A stretch of DNA of 64,000 nucleotides from Lagopus muta (taxonomy: Eukaryota; Chordata; Aves; Galliformes; Phasianidae): assembly GCF_023343835.1 (NCBI RefSeq), contig NC_064436.1, forward strand, positions 56,891,883-56,955,882. Reading direction: 5' to 3'. Positions 1-55,901 of this stretch are shown here, piece by piece. Positions within the stretch are counted from its first letter, which is position 1, and every line of letters begins with the position of its first letter. Both the position numbers and the translations under genes were made by a program. The notes under the pieces are model-generated. The model did no database searches. It was not told the DNA's origin and saw nothing but the letters and a program-made list of their open reading frames with translations.

Positions 1-44154
<44,154 letters not shown>

Positions 44155-44332
44155 GTCGGCGGCGTTCTCTCGCTTTGCCCGCGGCTCGGGGGACCCGGCA
44201 GGTCCCGGCAGCTGGAGCGGGACAGAAATGAAGGGGAGAACGCATGAGTGAGGGGCAGTAGGGGAACGGGACGAGGCGCGGCCGCCGGCGGTGCGACCCC
44301 CGACCCCAAAGGGGAGGGGAAAAAGCGCGAGC

Positions 44333-44342
44333 GCGCATGCGC
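44333..44342. promoter_or_regulatory. NRF1-type site 1
   Basis: GCGCATGCGC is a perfect palindrome matching the core NRF1 consensus. It lies about 180 bases upstream of the CC2D2A ATG. Confidence 0.6.
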
Positions 44343-44363
44343 GGGACGCGCTCAACGCCGTGT

Positions 44364-44373
44364 ACGCATGCGC
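44364..44373. promoter_or_regulatory. NRF1-type site 2
   Basis: ACGCATGCGC is a near-perfect copy of the first site, 31 bases further upstream, about three helical turns. Confidence 0.55.
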
Positions 44374-45004
44374 GGCGGGCGCAGTACTCCCCTCTCGACC
44401 GCTGAGGAGCTGTGTGGCCGCCGTGCGCACTGCGTCCCGTCATAGGCGTCATCGCTAGTCTACGAGAACCATGCTAAGGAGCTTCCCTGTGCCTTTAGTA
44501 GGCCAAACAGTGGAACTCAGTGAAGTTAGAAAACACAGCCATGCATTTGTCTACTTACATCCCTAAGGCATCTTCCTTCGTTGCTTATCTCCTTGCACCA
44601 GTTGCCTGTGTCCATGGAGGGATTTGTTCCTCCTGCCATACTGATGGAGTTCTCAGTTCAAGCCCGGTTGCTCCTAAAGTAGTTTTCAAGATCAGAAAGC
44701 AGGACAACTGTTTTTTAACTTACTTGAGACTAAATATGTTCAACTAGCGACCGAAAGATAAAGTAACCAACTTTACATACTTCTAACTAATTCTATTTTA
44801 TATTGATGCAATTCACAGCATTATGGTAGCTAATGGTGACATGTTTGCACAGGATTAAAGGGTAACTGCAAACCTGCATTAGCTCCAGTAGTACTGATTG
44901 TATGGATCTGTAGATTACAAGAGCCTAATGGACACTACTGCGTTATTAATTATTTTCTTGCATATACAAATGAGTGCCTGTCACTCAGTGAAATATCATA
45001 CAAG

Positions 45005-45245
45005 CATTTGGGCTGGAAGGGACCTTGAAAGTCTGTCTAGTCCAAGTATCCTGCACTGAACAGGGACACCTACGGCTGGATCAGATGCTTAGAACCCCAT
45101 CCAGCCTGACCTTGAGTGTCTCCAGGACATCTCTAGATGAGCTGTTATAGTGCCTTGCTACCCACACTGTAAGAAAACATTTCTTTACATCCACTCTACA
45201 TCTCCATCTTTCAGTTTGAAACCATTTCCCCTTGTACTACCACAG
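45005..45245 (-). mobile_element. CR1 fragment
   Basis: GGGCTGGAAGGGACCTTGAA through AAACCATTTCCCCTTGTACT is a diverged CR1 3' region in reverse, just upstream of the CC2D2A CpG island. Confidence 0.85.
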
Positions 45246-48200
45246 CATGCCTTCACTGAGTGCTACTATTGCTTCACCTCAGCTGTTTGGTTTTTTTTTC
45301 CCCCCCCACAGAAAGCTTGCACCAACAATATAGTTCTACCACCCAACAGCATAATTTAGTCTGTATTTTAAAAATCCTGCGAAATAACTCACAGGAGTAA
45401 AATAGGAAGTTTTTCCACACCCCACTGCACCTCCTTTAGCAAGAGTGCCTGCACAAATTATCCTATTTCGCCATCCATTCTTTGTACTGGATATGTAAGC
45501 TCATGCATACTTTCCTCAGAGACTGCATCCAACCCAAGCAGTACTCTCTAACTGTTAGGAAATGCCTAGTGTAAAGGCAGAACAGGCAGAGGAGAAATGA
45601 CTTTGTTATCTTCCACCTAAGCATATTCCCTGCTTTCCCCAAAGGATTTCCAGGTTGCTAAACAGCACCGTTAGGTTGCACAGGGAAGTGAACTTGCCCT
45701 AAGATAGTGGTTTTGTTAGGCAAACAGGACACTCCCTAAGTACCTTTGCATTCACCTTAGCACCATTTATAACAGCACCTTGCACAAGTGCTAAGCATGA
45801 TGTGCCTGCAAACTGCAGAGTTTCCTGGCTGCATGCAAATTTAATCAGATAACAGCTTTGTGACACAAAAATTATAACACTGCAAGAAGCTGCAGCGTTT
45901 TTGTTGCTCAGCTCATAAACTTCTTTTTCATATCAAACTTTTATGTATCACATTTAAACAGTCTGCTGAAGGCACATGAAAATGGAGAATGCTGGCAACA
46001 AACCAGAAGGGCCTTATGGCCACTTTCTTTAACAATTCTTTATCATTTCTTGAAATTAAGTACTAGAGCAGCACTAAAAAAAAGAAGTAGTGAACAACTG
46101 AAAGCAAGGACACTAAAGCTCTCCATTAGCTATTTCTGCAGAGGCTGTTTCCAAAGCAGTAAAACTCCAAAACAAACAGAAGTTTCTCTAACTCCTCTTC
46201 ACAAAATGAGTTACATCAGAAACACATGGAACACCACTCTGAGGGTTTTGGATTCCTAAACTGTCTCACCCATGAAAACGCGCAGAACACTGTGATATGA
46301 TATCTGAAGGAAAATAATTGTTTCCTACCTGGGTTTTCTGATACAGCAGCTGTGGGACTGCCAGCAGCCAAGCACAGCAGCCTCCCCTAGCAACAGGCTG
46401 CTCTGCTTTTTAAAGAGAAAGGCTCAGATTCTGCCCCTTCTGCCACTAAAGCCATTCTGGAAGACTTCTTTTGTTTTGTAGACAATTTTTTTTTACAGTA
46501 AGAGGGAAAGAGAAAGCTATAAGTAAAATACAGGGAAGATGAAGAAGTGATTGCAGCTCCTGCTGACAGCACCTTATCCTAATCATTGCATTGGAGTAGA
46601 GGAAATTTGTCAGTGATACCAGATAGTTTGTAGAAATGTGAATTATCTTACATATGGTTCCTAATTTTTATAGGTACAAAGCAATTTATAGTATTCCTAA
46701 AAAATCTGGAAAGATCTTTTCTGCTGAGCCAGGTTGTTAAGAAGTAATCTCTTACAATAACATTTGCATCAGTATCTTTATAACAGCCAGAATAAACAAC
46801 ACTGTGGGTACTAAATGGAGTTGTTGCTAAACCTGTTTATAATTGCCCCTGTACAATCAGCCCCTGTAACTTCTGAAGGTCTGTTCCTGCAAAGCTTTAA
46901 TAGCTGGAATCACATGAAAAGAGATGGCTGAATTGTCTCCTATTTCTGAAAGTGGTTATAAAAAGTCATGGGAAGAAGTAAACAGTCACAGAAGATGAAA
47001 GATCTGTAGTATAGACATTTAGTTAAATTAAGTGGAACTATCACAGCTAGAAGGAGCTGGCATGAGAATATTTTTCAAGAATGGAAATGTCAGGTTTTTG
47101 AAGGTGATGCGTCCAGTCCACAATTTCTGATATCTGCAAAGTCTGCAAATCTGAGCAGCATTATGTAAGGAACATTAAAGTAGTACCCTAAAGGAATAGT
47201 GGGAACCTTTGCTTACCAGGATGAAAAGCTACTTAAAAACATATGTCAGGACGGACATGACTCCACTCCCAGAAATAAGACAGAATTTAAGCCATATATC
47301 ATTCCTGGAGGGGAGAAAAACACATTTATTTCAGTCAGCATCATAAAAACAGGGAAGCCCAGTGTCTTTGATTGCACCGTGCAGCAGATGCAGTGCTCCA
47401 AATGTGATGATGTGACAAGCTTTGCTTTGTTAGGTGCAGCACTGTCACTGATGTTTTGCCAAGCATGGCACTTGGAGCAGACAGAACCTGTGGGAGCTTG
47501 CAGAGGGAAATGATTATAAAAAGTAAAATGTTGATCTTTAGTGAAAGAGAGCCTTCAGGTTTTATGGCTGGGGCCATGGCTGTGGGCCTTGTTTTTGTTA
47601 CTACCATCTCACCACAGCACCCTACATCTGCTGCTCAGGGAGAGGCTGTGCTGGCTGCCCCGAATGAGGCAGGCCACAGGGTGATCTCACCAAATAAGAT
47701 GTTGTTGTATTATTAGAATAGAAGTTTTGGCTACTGTAGGCAGCTCTGCAGTGATCTCAACCTCAGAGAGGTTACAAAGAAGGGAGAACAAACTCTGCTC
47801 AGCGTGATTATTTTAAACTGATTGCACCTCACTCCAGTATGACTGGATTCACAAATAAAATTCCTTGAAATTTGTCACGCATGGAGGAAAAATCAGTGTT
47901 CACTTCTCAGACCATCTGCCAGAAGATGCAGGTGGTGTGAAAAGGAGGAAAGCCTGCTGCTTTGGCAGCAGCAGCAGTGGTAGACAAGTTTTCAGATGAT
48001 TAAAGAGGTTGTTTTTCAACTCAAAGTTTAAATCCCTTCCACTATCTTCCCAACCTAAGATTAATGCTCGTTTGAAAGTAAAGAACGAAAAGAGAATGCT
48101 GGTAAATTGTATTTTTTTTTAATATAATTCACTCATTTCTAGAAATCTCATCTGCATCTTGCTAAGAGTTCACTTTTGGAGCCTCTTGAGAAATACAATT

Positions 48201-51200
48201 ATTTTTTTTTTCAGTAAATCAGTCTTTCTTGTCCGTTTGTTAATGTGACAAATGCAAGGCTATCCTTTCACAGAAACAACTTTATGAACACAGTGTTATG
48301 CTTTATATTGTATTAAGGATTCTGATGGGCGCTTTAAGTTTGAAAAGCAACGATTTTATTATTTATTTGTAATTTATTTGTAATTTGTAATTGATAATCC
48401 TTAGAAATTCTTAAGTATGTTGACTTTGGGCACATAAATGAACTATCTAGCCCACCTTCACATACGGTAAAACCTTCGGGAGGACAGCCAAGTTACTGCA
48501 CTCGAAGCTGTCCAAGGAGGAACTGGAGCATTACTTCATGAAAGGTCTGCCAAGAGGTCACTTGCATCATTATAAAGGTACTGCTGTGTTCTTCTCATCA
48601 ATCTGTATCTTCTGAGAGACATGTAAATTGCAGTATTAAATTACACCAGTTCTTCCACTTATATTGTTGTCTAAGAGCAGCAATCATACTTCTGCCATCT
48701 GAAAGTTGAATGCTAACCTCAGTTCATCACTTAGATATAGGTAATATGAAGAGTCAGGCATCTTCTCCAGCCCCTTCCTTTCTTAAAGCAGGTATTGAAT
48801 ATGTTGTTGTCCAAACTGAGATTTATCCCACCTATTTCTCTGCACTGGTGACAGGAAAAGTAGCAACTAGTTTAGCCTAGGCAATGATGTTTTAGAGATT
48901 AATGTCAGAGAAGATAATTTCACACTAATGGTTTGGGCTGCAAGAACAATCTCCACATAGGAAAAAAACTTCCTTACTGCTCTTCCAGCAGGTAGTTGTT
49001 CAATCATATAAAAAAAATTGCACTCAGAATTGAGGGATATAAGCTCAATGCCAAATAATCCGAAACAGTTTATATGTTTGATATTAAAATATAGTTGCAT
49101 AACATGTTTAATTATTTTTTCTTTTGCCTTAGGAGGTAACTTTCATGAATTGATCGGATGTTTGCAATCAACATAAAACAAAGCATCACTGAGAACACTG
49201 AGATTTTCATCCAAGTGCTTGGAACTTTGTGCACATCAGCATGGGGACGAATATGCCTCTGAAATTCAGAAATACTGACATAACCTTGATTTGGAGTGTT
49301 GAGTTTAGGAATGATGTGGAAAAGAATATAACCTCTGAATGCTCTGCAAGCTGAAGTATAAATGCTTTGTTCTGAAATGAATAAATCGATTGTTAAAAGC
49401 AATGCATTACTCACTGAGAAAGATATACCTATTGAATGAAACAGCACCAGTGCAGCTGAGCAGGTGAAATATCATCAGCCGCTGTGATGCATTGCTTTCT
49501 CAACTCTATTTATCTTCTGTTTGCTCTCCTGTATTATTTCTTGGATAGGATTCACCACCTACTGAAATACATATATTAAATAAGCCATGCTTCCGCATAA
49601 AACTAAAGTTCCTACTGACTAAATTGCCTGCTATATCATTACAGTTATCCTGAGTACGAAGTACATGCCAATGGATAAATTAGACTGATGACTGAAGAGT
49701 GAATATTTTGGTAAATGTGAAACTGCATTCGGTAAATAATAACCTAGCAGGTGACTCATGGAAGGTAAATAAAAATGAAGTATTACATGAACTGCACCAC
49801 TGCACCAGCTATAGAAACATACTCAGTAGGGAACACATTAAGGTGCTTTTTAGATTTTTGTATCTTTGCCATCGCCAAAACGCATAAATGCTGTTAGGCA
49901 GATTTATGAAGCTTTGAAGAATGCAGGTAATACTTTCAATCCTGATATGCATTAGTAGCTTTTTTCTCCATATTTTGTGAGCACAGAAAAAAATTCTTCA
50001 GGACGGGTTGTATTTACTGCATCTGAAAAAATTATGGCAGTATAACTCATGTGGATATGAAAAGCAGTAGTGAGGAAAGTGAAGGTACTTATTCAAAGTA
50101 AGGGATGTAAGTTTAAAGATGAAGTTTTCAGTATGATTATAATGTTTAATTAGCTATCTAGGTTAAAAATGTTTATCAACATGTGGCTGACATCTTTGTC
50201 ACTCTACCACGTATAAAGAAAGCTTGAGAGATTAAAAGACTGTGGGGGCTATTTTGTTTCAAACAACTCTATTTTTGCTTATGTGTATCTCCATACGTAT
50301 ATCCCAGGTAAATATATGTGGGGCTTTTTTTAATCTCAGGAATCTCAGGAACACTGAGATTGAAAGCTTCTGGGTGGTATCAGGTTTGTATGAGTTCCTG
50401 CGTCCTCCTTCAGAAAGCCTAAGAGATTGTGCTACAGCAAATAATGCTTGCTTCTGGGAGTTTCTCCTGGTGATGCTATTTTTTCTCTGCTGATTGTAGA
50501 CAAAGCGTAGATAACAAGTGTAGTACAGATGCCTAACTTCATGTGCCACTATGGCACATACATTGTGTAGAAACCTAATTAACGTCAGATTTAATCCTAA
50601 AGGGATTCTTTGTTATTCCTGATCATCTTGAAACCAACCCAACCTATCCCCTCACCTGATAGCATAAACAGTGGGGAGACTTCAGCCCAAGGTATTTTCA
50701 CTATAAATTCAAATGCAGACATAGGGAATATGTCTCAGGAAATGTCATGTCATCAAAGCTGATCTATTTTCGAGTAAAATAGCAGTAACAACTATGATTT
50801 ACTTTAGGAAAATGTTTTGAGATTCTGAATAAGGGCAGGGACATGCGGTACTTGTGTACATATGTTGCCCATTCATGTAATAAAAAACTTCTAGCAAGAA
50901 ACCTTTAGGTATAATTCAACAGAATTACTTGTTTTTAACAGTTCGTGCCAAAATATCAGACTGTTCAAGTAGCTACATAATCCAAATGGGAAATTTAGGG
51001 AAGCTAAAATGACTTTTCTATGATTGTACTAACATAAATTTAAAACTATTAGGCAGAGGGAGGCAATAACTCTTGGTTTGCTTGTACTCATGATGTCATT
51101 TTCAACACAGGTATGGTTAAAATATATCTCTTACATTTCATTCATTTTTGTATCACAGGGAAGCAGTTTGCTCTTAGTTAGAAATGCAACCAGTAACTTT

Positions 51201-53145
51201 TCATTTTAATGCCATATTCTTTCTCTATTCAGTGGTGAAAATTTTGTTTTGTCTGAAAATGTCCAGATTTATTATAACCATCAAATATGTTTCTGACAGC
51301 CTGAAGAACATCTGTTGTGCTGTCATAAGGATGGTCTGTAGGAATTTTTTAATTTTGAAGATCTGAAATATCTGTAAGCTTCACAATAATAAAATTAATT
51401 TACAACTCCTAATATAAACTTTCTATTGAGTCAAATGCTGTAGAACTATTTCCGTATTACTTTGGTAAATTAAACATGTAATGAAATACTTTCATTAGTT
51501 GGGTTTTTTTTCAGAATGCATATTATAGGTCCAATCCTGTATCTGTTGAATTATGTGTCCTGCATGTTATGTGTGCATAGTGATTGTCTGTTCTGACCTG
51601 TGGAACATCGCTGCTGAGAGTTGTTGTCTCTGCCTTGCATCATCAGTGCTGTTTGTGAGGAAGTGGCATAAATCGTTGATGTAGAAATGATGATTGGGCA
51701 GCATTTTGCACTCATTTTGTGCTAGACTTGCAGATGTGTAAATGATTGTACAGCACTGTGATAAACTGAGTCTGTAAATGTTCTCTTCCATATTTTCCAC
51801 AAGAAACAGCGCATGTATAACACTAATAAATTAGATGCCAAGTTGGAAAAACATCCACTTTCATCTTCTACCACACTGTCAAATAAAATGAGGGTTGTAC
51901 AGGCATTGCCAGTTTGATTTGTTAGCAGAACTTTGCACCTGTTCACTGCATAAGTAACAACCGTGTACTCAAAGGCGTGTGTGTTGTTGCATGGGAAAAT
52001 ACGGGATTAGATGCAGGGTGCACAGGTTGATATTCCATATGTAATTGCAGTGCATTGAAAACTATTTGCATAACTGTTAGAAATAACAGAGTTCTGTAAA
52101 TCTGGGACTAATAAAACAAGATTGTAATTTCTTGCAAAGCAAGTACATCTCTAAACACGTAGTTATAGATGGCCAGTCTTGACCTACAAGGTGTTAAATG
52201 CTGAAGAACACACGATTCTCCTAGCCAATTTTCACAATGATTGATTACTACCATTAGTAAAATGTGCTCTTGATTTCCAGTGGGAATTTATAGTTTCTCA
52301 GCAGTGGATCTTACCATGCCCTTGTCTGATGGAATGAAGTGACAGCTACTACCAGACATCATGCACATCACTTCTTAACCATTCCATTGACAAGAAAAAT
52401 AAATTGGCCTTGTTAGGTGTACTGAGTACATTAGCAGAGTTGCAGCCTTTTTTTTCCCCCGGTTTTCTAGTATGTTTTTGAAACATGAATATAAGTAGCA
52501 GTCTCATAAGTAGCACTACTCGGTATGAATTATTATATCGTTATGAATACTGCTCACAACTTGAATGGCCACTGATCATACATCCAAAGCAACAGCCTAC
52601 TCTTACAACCTATATTCTGACTATCCGCAGTGTCCCCTGTATCTTTTCCAGGTTCACTGATCTCCTGAATTCAGTCTTCCATCTCATCTGTGACCTAAAG
52701 TTATTTTATTGCTTTTGGCCATCTTAGAGTACAAGTAATTCTGCTTAAGTGATGCGACTCCATTTGTTCTATATAATTTATTCTCCTTACTGTTACTGTT
52801 CTATCACATTTTTGACATCTTTTTTTTTTCTTTTTCAGCAGGTTTATATTTTGTTCCACATTTTTGAAAAAGACATTGAATAACATTGCAATAATAGCAA
52901 ACCCACTTACACTGAAAACACTAAGTAGAATACTGATTGTATCTATGTGTTTTTAGCTCAGTCAACTTTTAATTATTTTGTATGTTTAATATCTTTATTC
53001 TGTTCTTTCTGGACTGCAATTAGGCTGTCCTCAGCTGGTAGAAATTTTCATGAAATATTAGGAGGTTAACTGCTCACAAATATCTTTTGTTGGTGTAAAT
53101 ATCAGATAAGAACATGCTTCTGACCTGTCCAGCAGACATCTCTAT
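45246..53145. other. Intergenic region between CC2D2A and C1QTNF7
   Basis: About 8 kb with no supported gene. Open frames are short, lack splice-supported neighbours and match no family I recognise. Part of the left end may belong to a long C1QTNF7 3' untranslated region. No recognisable transposon beyond the CR1 at 45005. Confidence 0.55.
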
Positions 53146-53589
53146 TTTATTCCTCCCTTTAAAAAAAAGTTTTCTTTGTTTTTAATATATTACCTGTCTC
53201 ATAATGACCAAGGACAATATTGCTGTCAATTGTTCAATTTTTCTTTAATATCGTATACAAAATATCAATTCTACTTTGTAACTTAATATATTTTATATAA
53301 AATCCAATGTACAGTATCTTAAATTTGTTTAAATAGTATCGTAAACATAACTTCCATGAGGAGTCTGTCCTGAAGCAATGCAGTCTTTTATGAATTATAG
53401 TTCCTTTTGATATCCCTGTTGTTCGGTAAAGAATCCAGATTCTACGAATCTCCATCTGAACTCAGATTTGGTTCCTGTCAAAGCAAAAATAAATTCCCAA
53501 GTTATTCATTTTCCACTTTGTGTCCCACACACGGCTAGATAAAGTCATGTGCTGGCTTGTCGTTTGGCTGTGATTTGGCATTATCTGCT
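53146..53589 (-). other. C1QTNF7: C1QTNF7 3' untranslated region, minimum extent with candidate poly(A) signals
   Basis: On the minus strand an ATTAAA lies at 53249-53244 and an AATAAA at 53151-53146, 340 and 440 bases past the stop. Further AATAAA copies lie beyond 53000, so a longer tail is possible. The sequence is AT-rich and non-coding. Confidence 0.4.
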
Positions 53590-54221
53590 TCAGAGCTCAT
53601 CTTCGTCTGACAAAGCATCAAGATAATCTGTATCAACATATAAGAGAAATCCAGAAAACAAGCTGTCTGCCCATGTTGGGTCTGAAAAGAGACCGTTTTG
53701 GTCAGTGTAGAAGATCTCAAGCCATACTTCATCTTCTGGCTGAAGGTAGATCACAGTGGATCCAGAAGCGACGTCGTGGTTTCCTGTGTTTGCATCAAAT
53801 GTCTTTATGCGGTACTTCCCGTTGTGAACCAGCCCAATCGCAAGGTGCTTATTTGCCAAAGTGATGTCATAAGAAAAATAATAAATCCCTGGGATGGCAC
53901 AAATAAACTTCCCTGTGGAAGGGTTGTAATGTTCACCCTCATTGAAGAGGACTTTATTGAATACAATTGGTAGTCTTTCCTCAGGGTAGCTGGTGGTGAT
54001 GCCAACAGAAAAGGCAGATTTCAGCACTATCTTCCCACACTTACAGACCCCTGGTGCACCTGGCTCTCCTCGGTCTCCTTTATCTCCCTTAGGTCCAGGT
54101 GGTCCAGCTGGACCTACTTCACCCTTGGCACCAATCAGTCCTCCTGGTCCTTTTTTCCCAGACTGACCTTGGTCTCCTTTCTCTCCGGTTGGTCCTAATG
54201 GCCCAGTTTTTCCTCTTAAAC
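53590..54221 (-). CDS. C1QTNF7: C1QTNF7 last coding exon
   Basis: Acceptor GTTTTTGAAG. Completes the split glycine, continues the collagen repeat and encodes the entire C1q domain without an intron, ending DALSDEDEL and TGA at 53592-53590. This gene structure is usual for the CTRP family. The 3' untranslated region continues to the left. Confidence 0.96.
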
Positions 54222-55179
54222 CTTCAAAAACATTTTAATTTAGTTAATCATTTCTATTATCATCTTAGTAAATGATTGTGTAGGCTACTGGGTATATCTG
54301 AACAGACAAGAAAAGCAAGGTCAGAATTTCATAATGCTTCAAAAATACTTTCAGAATCTTCTAAATAAGCTTGTGAAAAGAATAGCAAGTTGAACCAGAG
54401 CAGTGGACTACACAGCCTGCGAGTTCTTTGTTTTATATTCCTAGTTTTCTTCATACACCTTGATTAAACACTGAGGAACTATATATCCATTGCAGACAGA
54501 GGCATGGGTACTGCTGGTATAGAGGACAGCAGTGTGGTTACCCATACAGTGATGCCAATGCACTAAATATTACTTACTATTTCAGTGGTTTTATTCTGTA
54601 CCTACAAACTTGTCAATCTTTGATTCCTGGCTAACAGCACAAATGAAACTAATTATTTGACACCAGTGCTTCCACATATACCTTGGCAATGTCCCCTTTT
54701 TGTTCAGCATCTGTGCATAGTAAGACTGAGCAATTACATTTATTTGCACGTTAGACTGTATGCATATTAGACATATCTAAAATATATCTGGATATTTTCT
54801 TTCTCTCACTGCATGCATCACACTAAACCCACACAGGCACATACACACACATGTTCATCATATGTATATGTGTAATAGTAATGATGAAAGCTCTTATTTT
54901 GATGCACTACTATGTTAGTTGACACAAATATTCAATACCTGCGCTCCCCTTTTCACCTTTTTCTCCTTTCCTGCCATCTCTACCATCTCTTCCTGGAAGA
55001 CCAATGCGTCCATGTGGCCCTGGGGCTCCGTTAGCTCCGGGGGGGCCCACGGGACCTGGCAACCCAGGGATACTGCAGATGTATCTGGTATGGTAGTTCT
55101 CTCCTTTGAACTGGTTTTGAAGTGGTTGTTCACTGGTGTAGATGGCAAAACTTGTGATGTACAGCAACACAAACATCAT
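53590..55179 (-). CDS. C1QTNF7: C1QTNF7 (CTRP7), complement C1q and TNF related protein 7
   Basis: Two coding exons (55179-54939 and 54221-53590) join in phase 1 into 290 codons; the human protein is 289 residues as I recall. CTRP7 is a secreted, multimeric adipokine-like protein. Layout: hydrophobic signal peptide about 1-16; short N-terminal segment with Cys35; collagen domain of 34 unbroken Gly-X-Y triplets from Gly39 to Gly138; Cys140 and Cys142; C1q domain about 147-286 with [20 protein letters not shown] and the C-terminal [13 protein letters not shown]. The first of two adjacent ATGs is taken as the start. It lies upstream of CC2D2A on the same strand, about 9.4 kb from start codon to stop codon. 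Confidence 0.97.
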
Positions 55180-55184
55180 TGAAT
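54939..55184 (-). CDS. C1QTNF7: C1QTNF7 first coding exon
   Basis: Acceptor CTTTTTCCAG is followed by five untranslated bases and ATGATG. Encodes the signal peptide, Cys35 and the first 14 Gly-X-Y triplets, ending one base into a glycine codon. Donor GTATTGAA. Confidence 0.94.
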
Positions 55185-55702
55185 CTGGAAAAAGTGCATA
55201 TGAAGAAGACTTTATGTATATGATGATACTCTGATTCTATTCAGATGGCCAGTAGGAGCAACATTTTCTAGTGAGGAAAAAGCATGCACCTTTACTTCAT
55301 TTTGAAGCCCTTATCCTTGCAAATGAATCTAAATCCTGACTAACCGTAGCAGGAACTTGCCAAGTTTGGAGAAGGGACACCAGTGAGAGAATTACAGTTT
55401 CATTGCTTGCTTGCACACTGGCAACCACAGCACCATTACTTCGCTGTAATGGGCCGGATGGGAGCAGACCACTGTCCTATGGCTCTGGTGCTAACAGGGC
55501 TTTCTTTTTAAGCTTGGGCTGGACTGCCATGTGAAATGAGCTACATCACAATATCTTGTAAGAAAATTCATTAAAGTATTATATTTTGTGGTTGGATGGA
55601 TGAACAATTCAATGAATTGGATTTCTCTGTTGCATAATGTATACTGAGGGGTTAAAGAAAAAAACACTGCACAAACAGAAATGTGTTGAGGAGTTACAGT
55701 AC

Positions 55703-55901
55703 CTGATATACAAAGGTGTTCAAAACTAGCGTTGCATTAGCTGAGATTCAGTCATGAGTCAGGTGAGATATTGTGAGTCGAGTTGTTTCTTCTAATTCAC
55801 TTGCTGGACTCTCAGAGCATGTCTGTGGGGGGTTTTGTTGGAGTTGTCCATTACTTCAGAGCTGACTGACAGCACAGAAGCAAATTGAAGTCCACTGGTT
55901 T
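55703..55901 (-). other. C1QTNF7: Probable C1QTNF7 5' untranslated exon
   Basis: Bounded by a pyrimidine-rich acceptor, TTTCTCCCCACAG, and a donor CAG-GTACTG, 518 bases upstream of the first coding exon. It contains two short upstream reading frames (one of 20 codons starting ATGGACAAC, one of ten codons starting ATGACTGAA), both stopped before the exon ends. Inferred from splice signals and position only. Confidence 0.45.

Noticed and set aside
46000..52800. Search for a third gene or RNA gene between CC2D2A and C1QTNF7
   Set aside because: Only short frames without motifs, no tRNA or snRNA-like sequence and no CpG island seen.
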